DNA of 8,783 nucleotides from Saccharicrinis sp. UBA6048 (GCA_002429115.1 DIYS01000034.1:1-8783), one strand, 5' to 3'; shown: positions 1 through 7,054, counted from the first letter of the stretch. Notes: generated by a model not told the origin, from the letters alone. Numbers and translations: made by a program.

Positions 1-33
1 TCGGTTTTTTTTTGTTGGATATAATTGTAAAGA
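1..33. other. Short region after pdxA with a 9-T run at the window edge
   Basis: After the pdxA stop there are 33 bases to the window edge. They contain a run of nine T on the plus strand (5-13) directly after TCGG. A T run preceded by GC-rich bases looks like the distal half of an intrinsic terminator for a plus-strand gene entering from the left. If the hairpin is symmetric, it could also stop pdxA transcripts, because the minus strand reads nine A and then CCGA into the missing stem. Only the T run and four flanking bases are visible, so the stem is inferred. Confidence 0.25.
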
Positions 34-1104
34 TTATTCACCATCTTTTTGCTCCATCTCACTAATATCGTAGGTCTTCAATGGATTTTTCAACAACTCA
101 ACATTCATCTTACGATTACGGCAAACATCAACAGCTAAATATACAGCTTCCTTAAATGATGTTGCATTAGCTTTATCCATGCCTGCAATTTCAAAAGCAG
201 TTCCATGATCCGGAGATGTTCGAATAAAAGGCAAGCCAGCTGTAAAATTCACCCCTTTTGAAAAGGTCAGTGTTTTAAATGGAGCTAAGCCCTGATCGTG
301 ATACATCGCCAAAATACCATCAAAATTTTTGAATTGTTCACTACCAAATAAACCATCCGCCGGGAAAGGTCCTAAAGCCATAATTCCTTCCTGCTTTGCC
401 TTTTCGAGTGTTGGAATTATAATATCCTGCTCTTCTGTCCCTAACACACCACCATCACCAGCATGTGGGTTAAGTCCCAAAACAGCAATACGTGGTTTGC
501 GAACAGAGAAGTCTATTTGCAAAGACTTATTGAGTGTTCTTAACTTTTTAAGAATATTCTCTTCTGTAATTTTTGATGGCACCTCTTTAATCGGTACATG
601 ACCAGCTACTACACCCACTTTCATGTGTTCCGATACCATCAACATCAATGCTTCACCATCGCCTGCAGCCTGATGCAAATACTCGGTATGACCAGGGAAA
701 TTAAATGTTTCTGATTGAATATTCTCTTTATTTATTGGCGCGGTAACCAACACATCAATCTTACCGGCCTTTAAATCTTTAACAGCCCTTTCTAATGCTT
801 TAAAGGCTGAGTCGCCTCCGATAGACGTTGATTTACCAAGCTCAACACGAATATTATCGTCCAGACAGTTAATAATATTTACACGCTTATCGTGCGCATC
901 TTCAATATTATTAATGCTATTCAGACTAAAATTGGAGATATTAAGTGCTTTACGGTGATAGGCTGCTACTTTTGATGATCCATAAATGACCGGTACAAAT
1001 GAGTCATATACCCTTGCATCAGCAAACGTTTTGAATATGACTTCGTAACCAATACCATTTATATCACCATGAGTAATGCCTACTTTTATTTTTACTTCAC
1101 TCAT
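34..1104 (-). CDS. pdxA: 4-hydroxythreonine-4-phosphate dehydrogenase PdxA
   Basis: PdxA oxidises 4-phosphohydroxy-L-threonine with NAD in the DXP-dependent vitamin B6 pathway. Its unstable product becomes 3-amino-2-oxopropyl phosphate, which PdxJ condenses with deoxyxylulose 5-phosphate. It is a cytosolic, metal-dependent homodimer in known cases. The 356-aa protein is full length for the family. Visible motifs are GDINGIG (13-19), TAPINKE (121-127), FPGHTEYL (136-143), HVPIKEV (169-175), LNPHAGDGG (211-219), YHDQGLAPFK (268-277) and RTSPDHGTAFE (295-305). The three metal histidines correspond to H169, H214 and H269, each three residues beyond the E. coli positions (166, 211, 266). The ATG start is followed at once by the conserved beta strand (VKIKVGITHGD), so no alternative start is needed. 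It lies 65 bp downstream of the aminopeptidase gene, further than the gaps inside the preceding cluster, so it may be separately transcribed. A purine-rich AAAAGGAAAAA stretch lies upstream, but its spacing is poor for ribosome binding. Confidence 0.97.
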   Translation of the reverse strand: MSEVKIKVGITHGDINGIGYEVIFKTFADARVYDSFVPVIYGSSKVAAYHRKALNISNFSLNSINNIEDAHDKRVNIINCLDDNIRVELGKSTSIGGDSAFKALERAVKDLKAGKIDVLVTAPINKENIQSETFNFPGHTEYLHQAAGDGEALMLMVSEHMKVGVVAGHVPIKEVPSKITEENILKKLRTLNKSLQIDFSVRKPRIAVLGLNPHAGDGGVLGTEEQDIIIPTLEKAKQEGIMALGPFPADGLFGSEQFKNFDGILAMYHDQGLAPFKTLTFSKGVNFTAGLPFIRTSPDHGTAFEIAGMDKANATSFKEAVYLAVDVCRNRKMNVELLKNPLKTYDISEMEQKDGE

Positions 1105-1169
1105 AATTTCTGTTTTTCCTTTTCACATCCTTTTTCAAGGTTGCAATAAAAGTAATATAAATTAACCAA

Positions 1170-2603
1170 TTAGTTTCTATCCTTAAGAAACTGATATATC
1201 ATACGCACACCCACACCAGATGCTCCGTAGCCACGATAACTATCTTCTTTTTTCACAAAAGCAGGACCTGCAATATCTAAATGAATCCAAGGTGCCTCAA
1301 CAAAGTGACTTAGGAATTTACCTGCGGTTATCGAACCAGCCTCACGAATTCCAAGGTTTTTTATGTCAGCTACTTCTGATTTAATAAGGTCACCATATTC
1401 ATCCCAGAATGGGAAACGAACCACACGTTCATACACACAATCACCGGCTTTTTCGAGAGCTTCAAATTCACCATCTGAAGCCGTTCCCATCCCCACTGTT
1501 GCATACTGACCAAGCGCCATAACAGCACTGCCTGTTAAAGTCGCCAGATCGATCACCAATTCAGGATCATATTTTTTGGAGTACGACAAAGCATCTGCCA
1601 ATATCAATCGACCTTCAGCATCTGTATTCAATACTTCCACTGTTTTACCATTGTGCATTGTCAAAACATCACCAGGAACAATGGCATTTCCTCCCGGACG
1701 ATTGTCGGTAGCAGGAATTAATCCGATCACATGAACCGGCAAATTATTGGAAGAGGCAGCAACGATTGCTCCAACTACTGAAGCAGCACCACCCATATCT
1801 GCTTTCATATCATCAAGGCTTCCCGGAGGCGTTTTTAAATTGATGCCTCCCGTATCGTAAACAACACCCTTACCTACTAAAACAACCGGTTTCTTATTTC
1901 TAGCATTCTCCGGTTTCCATTCCAAAATATGAAAAGCTGGCGGATCAACACTTCCTTTATTAACTCCTAATAAGCCCCCGAACTTTAATGCTTCTATTTT
2001 GGTCTTATTTAAGATATCAACATCAAACCCATGCACTGCTCCAAGCTCACTGATTCGATCAGATAATTCTTCAACATTAAGCGTCAACACTGGTTCATTC
2101 ACAAGGTTTCTTGTTACAAAAACAGCGCTTGACAAATGACGCAATTCGTCCAAATCACCTTGATTAACTTCTGATGACGCCACCCAAATATTAAGATCTT
2201 TCGCCTCTTCTTTCTTTTCTGTTTTGTACTTATCAAAAGTATAAGAAGACAATGCAATTCCTTCGGTTAAAGCCAAGGTAAACGCCTTGCTTCCTGCTAA
2301 ATCATAGATACAAATACTATTCAGCTTGTCTTTCTTTAAGCCGGCAAAAATGGTATGTCCATCTTTTCGCAAAGCCTCATAGCCTTTATTGTTATCATCT
2401 TCATCATTCACAATTCGAACATGGTATACGATGTTGTAATTTTGAATAGTAATCAACTTCTCTTTAGCCTCATGTTTTGATTCCACATAAGCTAAAGCAT
2501 CATTATTAAATCCAAAATCCTTTAATATTTTAACATCCTTGGTTATAAAGACGTTTCTTACGCCGTCCGGTTTCTCACCGGTATGTTTAATATTTAGTCT
2601 CAT
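1170..2603 (-). CDS. pepA: M17 family leucyl aminopeptidase
   Basis: This is a cytosolic two-metal aminopeptidase that removes N-terminal residues (classically leucine) from peptides, usually as a hexamer. The 477-aa protein has a divergent N-terminal domain (about 1-140) and a well conserved catalytic domain (about 150-475). The M17 metal and active-site set is complete: K245 and D250 in VGKGVVYDTGG, K257 in NLK, D269 in MKADMGG, then D328, E330 and R332 in the signature NTDAEGRL. DLATLTGSA follows at 352-360. Relative to E. coli PepA there is a one-residue insertion between K257 and D269. The gene starts 11 bp after the 134-aa protein gene, so it is probably co-transcribed with the lytic transglycosylase cluster, though the enzyme has no signal peptide and a general peptide-turnover role is expected. 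Many M17 enzymes also bind DNA or act on Cys-Gly. Nothing visible here decides that. The symbol pepA is by family and does not imply strict equivalence to E. coli PepA. Confidence 0.95.
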   Translation of the reverse strand: MRLNIKHTGEKPDGVRNVFITKDVKILKDFGFNNDALAYVESKHEAKEKLITIQNYNIVYHVRIVNDEDDNNKGYEALRKDGHTIFAGLKKDKLNSICIYDLAGSKAFTLALTEGIALSSYTFDKYKTEKKEEAKDLNIWVASSEVNQGDLDELRHLSSAVFVTRNLVNEPVLTLNVEELSDRISELGAVHGFDVDILNKTKIEALKFGGLLGVNKGSVDPPAFHILEWKPENARNKKPVVLVGKGVVYDTGGINLKTPPGSLDDMKADMGGAASVVGAIVAASSNNLPVHVIGLIPATDNRPGGNAIVPGDVLTMHNGKTVEVLNTDAEGRLILADALSYSKKYDPELVIDLATLTGSAVMALGQYATVGMGTASDGEFEALEKAGDCVYERVVRFPFWDEYGDLIKSEVADIKNLGIREAGSITAGKFLSHFVEAPWIHLDIAGPAFVKKEDSYRGYGASGVGVRMIYQFLKDRN

Positions 2604-2614
2604 AGTAAATAGTT

Positions 2615-3019
2615 TTATTCTGAAAGCTCTTGATGCTGCTGATCGTCTGTCGATTGCTGAGCCTTAAAATATTCGCGTATCATCACTTTTTTCATTTCGC
2701 GATGAATAATTAATTCTGTCAATGCATCTTCATAACTTACATCGCCCATTTCCTTCTGATAGACAGACACCTGAGCTTCTGACACATCAATACGATATAA
2801 AAAGTTAAGAAATTGAGAGTAATGTTCACCCATAATGTGCTCGATATGCACTTTCATTTGCTTAAACACCTCCTCATAAAACCCCTCGCCATTCCCAGAG
2901 AATGACACCTCAAAGCCAAACTCAGCAAAATCCTTTATGATTTGTGCTGCAGCTTTTCGAATTAAATCTTCACGAGAACATGCCTGCCGAAGTGCTTCAC
3001 TAGTTAGTCCGGGTAACAT
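2615..3019 (-). CDS. Uncharacterised 134-aa helical cytosolic protein
   Basis: I do not recognise a named family. The protein has no signal peptide, no membrane segment, and a mostly helical, charged composition. The predicted core runs from about residue 5 to 120 with hydrophobic repeats (LIRKAAAQIIKDFAEFGF at 19-36, FLNFLYRIDVSE at 70-81, ELIIHREMKKVMIREYF at 102-118). A polar Q/D/E-rich tail (121-134) is probably disordered. The LYRIDVSE segment recalls conserved small proteins of unknown function in Bacteroidota; this is from memory and not checked. The gene is probably real: its ATG begins one base after the DUF4837 stop (TAG-A-ATG), its frame is clean, and it ends 11 bp before the aminopeptidase start. 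This spacing implies translational coupling with the lipoprotein gene. A role with the neighbouring envelope proteins is only an inference from position. Confidence 0.8.
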   Translation of the reverse strand: MLPGLTSEALRQACSREDLIRKAAAQIIKDFAEFGFEVSFSGNGEGFYEEVFKQMKVHIEHIMGEHYSQFLNFLYRIDVSEAQVSVYQKEMGDVSYEDALTELIIHREMKKVMIREYFKAQQSTDDQQHQELSE

Positions 3020-3020
3020 T

Positions 3021-4007
3021 CTATCTGAATTTAAGCGTGTACATCAATGCCTCCACCTGTCGCACCTTATCACGTTTATCAGGTTTTTCAGGCGAATAAA
3101 CAAAGCCATCCGTTACAACAACCGTATTGGTTTTGGGATTTAAACGAGCTTGCAAAACAAAAGGGCCGCCCATCATATCGTTCTGCACTTTCCACAAGCC
3201 TCTTAACTCAACAACTTCAATGTCATTAATTTTGGCTTGCTTATAAATTACAGGAAATTGATGTTCAGTGGTCATGTAGGATCCATCAGATGGCCCAGGG
3301 ACATTCTTATGCAATATTGAATCGCGTTTATTCAATAAATACTCCTTCGAAAAAGTTCCTTCGCCCACATATGGTATTTCATACATAAACATTCCCTGAA
3401 ATCCCCAATCGGCCGCTTCATTCATCCACAAAAAGGAATCATTAGATTTTTTGTTACTCAGGCTGGCCGGTACATTTAAATTAACAGCGAATTGATTTTG
3501 CACCAGTTTCACCAATTCATCGCTTGGATATTTCTTATAAGAAGCAATATTCCTATCTCGCTCGGCTTTATTGAAAAAGCTCAGAATTCGTAATTGATGC
3601 TCCTCAATTAACTGGTGCAATTTAGCAGTGTCTTTGGCCGAAATGCTCACCATAGCCTGTGGCTTTGCCCAACGATCTTTATAATACTTTACATGCTCTT
3701 CGGTAACATCAGAACCAACATTAACAACAATCAGGTTACGTATGGTTTTCATAAACGACGAAAACGAACGATGAGGAGCCACGCTCATCTTAAAATGTGG
3801 TTCTTCCTGTGGTAGGCCTAAATAGGTATCTTGCAACAGAGCTTGCAATTCTTGTCCTCCAGGCGATGATTTTATTTTATCATCCATAATGACCAACATT
3901 TCACCCGCTTTACCTCCAACATTAGGTTTATAACCGGTTCCGGTTCCTTTGCAACTATATATAGTCAGTAATATGGTGAAAAATGAAAGGTATTGTAATA
4001 GTCTCAT
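3021..4007 (-). CDS. DUF4837 family lipoprotein
   Basis: The 328-aa protein resembles the DUF4837 family, found in Bacteroidota and of unknown function. It begins with a lipoprotein-type signal peptide: MRLLQYLSFF, a hydrophobic stretch, then IYSC with the presumed lipidated cysteine at residue 19. The -2 tyrosine is not classical but is tolerated in this phylum. The residues after the cysteine (KGTGTG) lack the acidic run that marks surface-exposed Bacteroidota lipoproteins, so I infer anchoring facing the periplasm. The mature part begins with a glycine-rich linker, then GEMLVIMDDKIKSSPGG (35-51). It also shows NLIVVNVGSD (91-100), an aromatic MNEAADWGFQGMFMYEIPY (195-213), and a C-terminal beta-rich GLWKVQNDMMGGPF (270-283) and NTVVVTDGFVYSP (294-306). 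No catalytic motif is evident. It starts 4 bp after the lytic transglycosylase stop and ends one base before the next gene, so the three are almost certainly co-translated. Confidence 0.85.
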   Translation of the reverse strand: MRLLQYLSFFTILLTIYSCKGTGTGYKPNVGGKAGEMLVIMDDKIKSSPGGQELQALLQDTYLGLPQEEPHFKMSVAPHRSFSSFMKTIRNLIVVNVGSDVTEEHVKYYKDRWAKPQAMVSISAKDTAKLHQLIEEHQLRILSFFNKAERDRNIASYKKYPSDELVKLVQNQFAVNLNVPASLSNKKSNDSFLWMNEAADWGFQGMFMYEIPYVGEGTFSKEYLLNKRDSILHKNVPGPSDGSYMTTEHQFPVIYKQAKINDIEVVELRGLWKVQNDMMGGPFVLQARLNPKTNTVVVTDGFVYSPEKPDKRDKVRQVEALMYTLKFR

Positions 4008-4011
4008 AGCA

Positions 4012-5235
4012 TTAGTTTTTACTGATATTATTTACACTTCTGTTATCAGATATAATTTGATTAATCCTTAATTGTGGTTTATATTCCATTGACTCATTCG
4101 TCACAAAAAAAGAATCTAATGTTTCACTTGGTCGCCAGACTACCAGCTTTTGGTCAATGTACAAATTACGATTTTTCATCTTATTCCAAAGCATGATGTC
4201 GCTAATTCTGCATTGATTATCGATTGCGATTTTATGAAAAAACTCGCCTTTTTTAACGATATGAATGATCTTCTCTCTATTGCTTGTATCGCCAACAGGT
4301 AACACCTGTGCTACCGGAGGCACCGACTTCAATAACAAGTGTTCCGCTTTAGCAAAGTTTAAAGCACCTTCCTTTGGGAGGAATACCATCACGGGCGTAC
4401 TTGCAACAGGAATAAACTTTTTCAGGTAGGATGGATTCAGCCATTCAATTTGTTCAACAGGTGTTTTTGACGCGTTGCTAATTTGCTGAAAACTCAAGGA
4501 TTTATGAATGTACACTGTATCAACATCGGAAAACTTAATGTCCAAAGGTTTGGCAGCCAATTCATGACGCTCGTAATTTGTCATCACATAGTTAACCGCA
4601 ATAAAGGCCGGCACATAACTTTGAACGGCCTTCGGCAAATACGGTTGCAACTCCCAAAAATTTGTTTTACCACCAGAGCGCTCAATTGCTTTTTGAACCA
4701 CTCCAATCCCCCCATTGTACGCTGCTAGGGCCAATTGCCAATCATTCAGGTTTTGATACAAGTAACGCAAATACCTGCAAGCAGCATCGGTACTTTTAAC
4801 CGGATCACATCGTTCATCAACATAGTTATCAACTTTCAGGTCGAACATACGGGAAGCATGGTATAAAAACTGCCAAAGCCCCATGGCACCCGAACTCGAT
4901 TTAGCCTTTGGGTCAAGAGCCGACTCAACTATTGCCAGGTATTTTAATTCAATTGGCAAATCATACTTAACCAGGTATTCTTCAAAAAGAGGAAAATAAT
5001 ACTCAGAACGCCCGATAATATTTGACAAATGATCGCGTCGCCTGACCGTATAAACGTCGATAAAGGCTTGCACCTTTTCATTATAATCCAGCTTAATTAC
5101 GGTCTGATCATTTAATTCACCAATCCTGTTCTCATACATCCAAACAGGATAATGAGGCAGTTTATCTGCATTTGATTGTGCAAATAAAACTGGCGTGACA
5201 ACCAGACAAATAATCCAAATCAATACTCTTTGCAT
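4012..5235 (-). CDS. MltD-like lytic murein transglycosylase with LysM
   Basis: This is an exported enzyme expected to cleave the MurNAc-GlcNAc bond of peptidoglycan, leaving a 1,6-anhydro end. I place the start at 5235, giving 407 aa. From there MQRVLIWIICLVVTPVLFAQ is a textbook signal peptide with cleavage after A19. The longer frame from 5277 adds 14 hydrophilic residues encoded inside the upstream tatA terminator, so it is unlikely. The SLT (goose-type lysozyme fold) domain spans about 80-215, with the catalytic glutamate E104 in IVESALDP, then AKSSSGAMGLWQF (111-123) and AAYNGG (171-176). A clear LysM module for glycan binding lies at about 324-367 (IIHIVKKGEFFHKIA to QKLVVW), and a degenerate LysM-like stretch lies at about 240-285. 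The segment after WQF reads LYHASRMF rather than the more usual MPATGR-like sequence. No Cys for lipidation is present, unlike E. coli MltD. It heads the tight cluster with the DUF4837 lipoprotein. Confidence 0.92.
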   Translation of the reverse strand: MQRVLIWIICLVVTPVLFAQSNADKLPHYPVWMYENRIGELNDQTVIKLDYNEKVQAFIDVYTVRRRDHLSNIIGRSEYYFPLFEEYLVKYDLPIELKYLAIVESALDPKAKSSSGAMGLWQFLYHASRMFDLKVDNYVDERCDPVKSTDAACRYLRYLYQNLNDWQLALAAYNGGIGVVQKAIERSGGKTNFWELQPYLPKAVQSYVPAFIAVNYVMTNYERHELAAKPLDIKFSDVDTVYIHKSLSFQQISNASKTPVEQIEWLNPSYLKKFIPVASTPVMVFLPKEGALNFAKAEHLLLKSVPPVAQVLPVGDTSNREKIIHIVKKGEFFHKIAIDNQCRISDIMLWNKMKNRNLYIDQKLVVWRPSETLDSFFVTNESMEYKPQLRINQIISDNRSVNNISKN

Positions 5236-5265
5236 CAAGTGCAGTTTTATGGGCTTATTATTACA

Positions 5266-5294
5266 CAAAAAGGCCAAACCTAAAAGGTCGGCCT
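5266..5294 (-). terminator. Intrinsic terminator after tatA
   Basis: On the minus strand, starting 25 bases after the tatA stop, AGGCC-G-ACCT pairs across a TTT loop with AGGT-TT-GGCCT, with one G-T wobble and one bulged T. The stem is followed directly by TTTTTG. The GC-rich base with a T run is a good rho-independent terminator. It ends 30 bases before the lytic transglycosylase start, so it separates the two genes or limits read-through. No exact TAnnTTTG element is visible between it and the next gene. Confidence 0.8.
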
Positions 5295-5319
5295 ATTTTA
5301 TATTATGAGAATACAATTT

Positions 5320-5547
5320 CTAGTTAGAAGAGTCGTTTATGGCCTCGTTATTATCGCCTTCTTTCCCTTTCTTATCAGCACCTTCTTCATTACGTGCTTT
5401 CTTGAATTCTTTCATTCCCTGACCTAATCCCTTCATTAATTCAGGAATTTTACGTCCTCCAAAAAGTAAAACTATTGCAAGAATAACTAGTATCCATTCC
5501 GGACCACCAGGTAAGCCAAGTATTAATTTTGTGGTTAGAAAACTCAT
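5320..5547 (-). CDS. tatA: Sec-independent translocase subunit TatA
   Basis: TatA (or a TatA/E-like protein) oligomerises in the cytoplasmic membrane with TatC to export folded twin-arginine proteins. The 75-aa length is typical. A short N-terminal segment leads to one membrane helix (about 16-30) containing a polar glutamate (E17), which many TatA proteins have near the start of the helix. The FGGRKIPEL hinge follows (29-37, with the conserved F29-G30), then an amphipathic helix (about 36-50) and a charged disordered tail (KKGKEGDNNE and onward). The protein is too short for TatB, and there is no TatB-like long helix. The gene is flanked by its own putative promoter and a strong terminator, which suggests a monocistronic unit. 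tatC is not in the window. In many Bacteroidota a single TatA-type protein serves the system, so the absence of tatB here is unsurprising. Confidence 0.93.
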   Translation of the reverse strand: MSFLTTKLILGLPGGPEWILVILAIVLLFGGRKIPELMKGLGQGMKEFKKARNEEGADKKGKEGDNNEAINDSSN

Positions 5548-5567
5548 ATCTTCAATTTTTTATTATA

Positions 5568-5575
5568 CAAATTTA
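5568..5575 (-). promoter_or_regulatory. tatA: Putative Bacteroidota -7 element for tatA
   Basis: The minus strand reads TAAATTTG, an exact match to the TAnnTTTG -7 consensus of Bacteroidota promoters, 20 bases upstream of the tatA ATG. A start site about 7 bases downstream would give a leader of roughly a dozen bases. No TTG occurs 17-23 bases upstream where the -33 element is expected, so the call rests on the -7 match and its position in a gap. Confidence 0.45.
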
Positions 5576-5588
5576 ATAAACTCCTGAT

Positions 5589-6914
5589 TTAAAAGAAATC
5601 TTTAATGAGTTTGAAAAGGTCATTACCATTAGCAAATAATAGCAAACCTAACAACAGAATCATTCCGGTAATCTGTGCATACTCCATAAATTTATCCCCA
5701 GGCTTACGACCAGTTACAATTTCATAAAGCAAAAACAACACATGTCCACCATCCAATGCCGGAATTGGTAAGATATTCATAAAGGCCAAAATTACCGAGA
5801 TCAGGGCAGTCGTTGACCAAAATGCCAGCCAGTCCCATGTTTTAGGGAAGATCTTACCGATGGCAACAAATCCACCAACCTGCTTAGCGCCCTCTTTAGT
5901 AAATACCAGTTTCAACTGTTTAACGTATCCGATCAGTGTATCTATACCTTTTTGAATCCCTTTAGGACAAGCTTCCCAGAAACCATATTTGTGCGTTTTT
6001 ATCTCAAAAAAGTTTTTGGCTGGTACAAGGTAAAAACCAATTTTAGCTGATTTCGGAACTTCAATATTGGTATACATCAATGAGTCGTCACGAACATACC
6101 CTAAATTAATTTCTTTTGAAATATTCTTATTTAACGCAGCAGCAAAATCATTGTAGTACGCTGTCGACTCACCATTCACACTCACCAGGCTATCTCCAGC
6201 CATAAGGCCTGCTTTTTCGGCTACGGTTCCTTTCATCAGATCATGAACCACTACCGGGAACCGCTCAATAGCAAAGTCCTTAACCCCTCTTGCCATCAAG
6301 GTCTGATCGAAATCATCCGGCACGGATATCTTAATCAGTTCATCGCCTCTTTTTACCGTCAGTTCCTTACCATCTTCCAGCAAAATAAAACGGGCAATAT
6401 CCCTGCTTTCTTCTACTTCAAAGTTGTCAACCTTAAAGACGAGATCACCATCCTGTAAGCCGATTTCTTTACCAACCTCGTGATATGCTAACCCGTGCGT
6501 TACTGATTTAATCGGAATGTAAGATTCTCCCCAAGAGTAAAGAATCATCCAGTAGATAAAAAAGGCTGCGATGAAATTTACCAACACACCACCTATCATT
6601 ATAAATAGTCGCTGCCAAGCTGGTTTTGATCTGAACTCCCATGGTTTAGCAGGCTCAGCCATGGCCTCTTTATCCATAGATTCATCAATCATTCCTGAGA
6701 TCTTAACATATCCTCCCAGTGGCAACCAACCAATTCCGTACTCCGTGTCACCTTTCTTATATTTAAACAAGCTAAACCAAGGATCAAAAAACAAATAGAA
6801 TTTTTCAACACGGGTTTTAAACAAACGAGCAAAGAAGAAATGACCAAATTCGTGCAGAATTACCAGTAAAGATAAACTCAGCAAAAGCTGCACAGCTCTA
6901 ATAAAAATATCCAT
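5589..6914 (-). CDS. rseP: RseP-type site-2 intramembrane zinc metalloprotease
   Basis: This is an M50 family protease of the cytoplasmic membrane. Relatives cleave anti-sigma factors and remnant signal peptides within the membrane. I place the start at 6914, giving 441 aa: MDIFIRAVQL leads straight into the first membrane helix as in homologues. The longer frame from 6965 would start upstream of the putative promoter and add 17 residues not typical of the family. The zinc motif HEFGH is at 21-25 (H21, E22, H25), with the third ligand D388 in LPIPALDGGH. The membrane-reentrant beta loop is IGWLPLGGYVKISGM (61-75). Membrane helices are at about 5-27, 104-125, 363-385 and 413-430. Two PDZ-like domains lie in the periplasmic region, a weaker one at about 137-200 (IGLQDGDLVFKVD) and a clear one at about 220-285 (AEKAGLMAGDSLVSVNG). 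Its position next to dxr is conserved across many bacteria, including the E. coli neighbourhood in looser form. No anti-sigma target is encoded here. Confidence 0.96.
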   Translation of the reverse strand: MDIFIRAVQLLLSLSLLVILHEFGHFFFARLFKTRVEKFYLFFDPWFSLFKYKKGDTEYGIGWLPLGGYVKISGMIDESMDKEAMAEPAKPWEFRSKPAWQRLFIMIGGVLVNFIAAFFIYWMILYSWGESYIPIKSVTHGLAYHEVGKEIGLQDGDLVFKVDNFEVEESRDIARFILLEDGKELTVKRGDELIKISVPDDFDQTLMARGVKDFAIERFPVVVHDLMKGTVAEKAGLMAGDSLVSVNGESTAYYNDFAAALNKNISKEINLGYVRDDSLMYTNIEVPKSAKIGFYLVPAKNFFEIKTHKYGFWEACPKGIQKGIDTLIGYVKQLKLVFTKEGAKQVGGFVAIGKIFPKTWDWLAFWSTTALISVILAFMNILPIPALDGGHVLFLLYEIVTGRKPGDKFMEYAQITGMILLLGLLLFANGNDLFKLIKDFF

Positions 6915-6942
6915 TAATGTTTGTATTTTTTCAATTAAGCAA

Positions 6943-6950
6943 CAAATATA
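6943..6950 (-). promoter_or_regulatory. rseP: Putative Bacteroidota -7 element for rseP
   Basis: The minus strand reads TATATTTG, an exact TAnnTTTG match, 28 bases upstream of the rseP ATG at 6914. A start site about 7 bases downstream leaves a leader of about 20 bases. A TTG lies 23 bases further upstream (6974-6976), at the loose end of the 17-23 range described for -33 elements in the phylum. The element lies inside the region that the longer rseP frame would translate, which supports the shorter start. Confidence 0.5.
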
Positions 6951-7053
6951 TTCTTTTCCAACCAAATAACGACCAAGACCTGATTTTATCCGGCCGCTTT
7001 TTAGCAGTTGGTATACTACCTAACACTTTAAATTGAAAAAGGCTCAATTGAAC
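6951..7053. other. dxr-rseP intergenic spacer
   Basis: This is the larger part of the 139-bp gap between dxr and rseP, the longest gap in the window. Besides the flanking hairpin and promoter it holds small symmetric pieces: ggta-tac-tacc (7010-7020), cggccg (6991-6996), a loose CC-GAT-AAA-ATC-GG pairing (6978-6992), and a direct repeat gacc-aa-gacc (6971-6980). None is strong alone. Together they suggest either a structured dxr 3' end or an operator-like zone just upstream of the rseP promoter. Confidence 0.3.
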
Positions 7054-7054
7054 C
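7036..7054 (-). terminator. Weak terminator-like hairpin at the end of dxr
   Basis: On the minus strand GGTTC-AATT-GAGCC forms a 5-bp stem (one G-T wobble) with a 4-base loop, followed by TTTTT. The first G belongs to the dxr TAG stop codon. The stem is short and partly AT, so it would be a leaky terminator at best. Confidence 0.35.

Noticed and set aside
329..601. 90-aa open frame on the plus strand inside pdxA
   Set aside because: It is antisense to the conserved metal-binding part of PdxA and has low-complexity Ser/Pro-rich content typical of a shadow frame.
1129..1140. CCTT-GAAA-AAGG mini-hairpin upstream of pdxA
   Set aside because: The 4-bp stem with a GAAA loop has no T run and no extension; it is too short to claim as a regulator or terminator.
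1147..1154. TACTTTTA on the minus strand as a -7 element for pdxA
   Set aside because: It is a 7 of 8 match to TAnnTTTG, missing the final G, and no TTG lies 17-23 bases upstream. In AT-rich sequence this is too weak to call.
5236..5265. Promoter for the lytic transglycosylase just after the tatA terminator
   Set aside because: The best candidate, TAAAACTG, matches only 6 of 8 bases and would leave almost no leader before the start codon.
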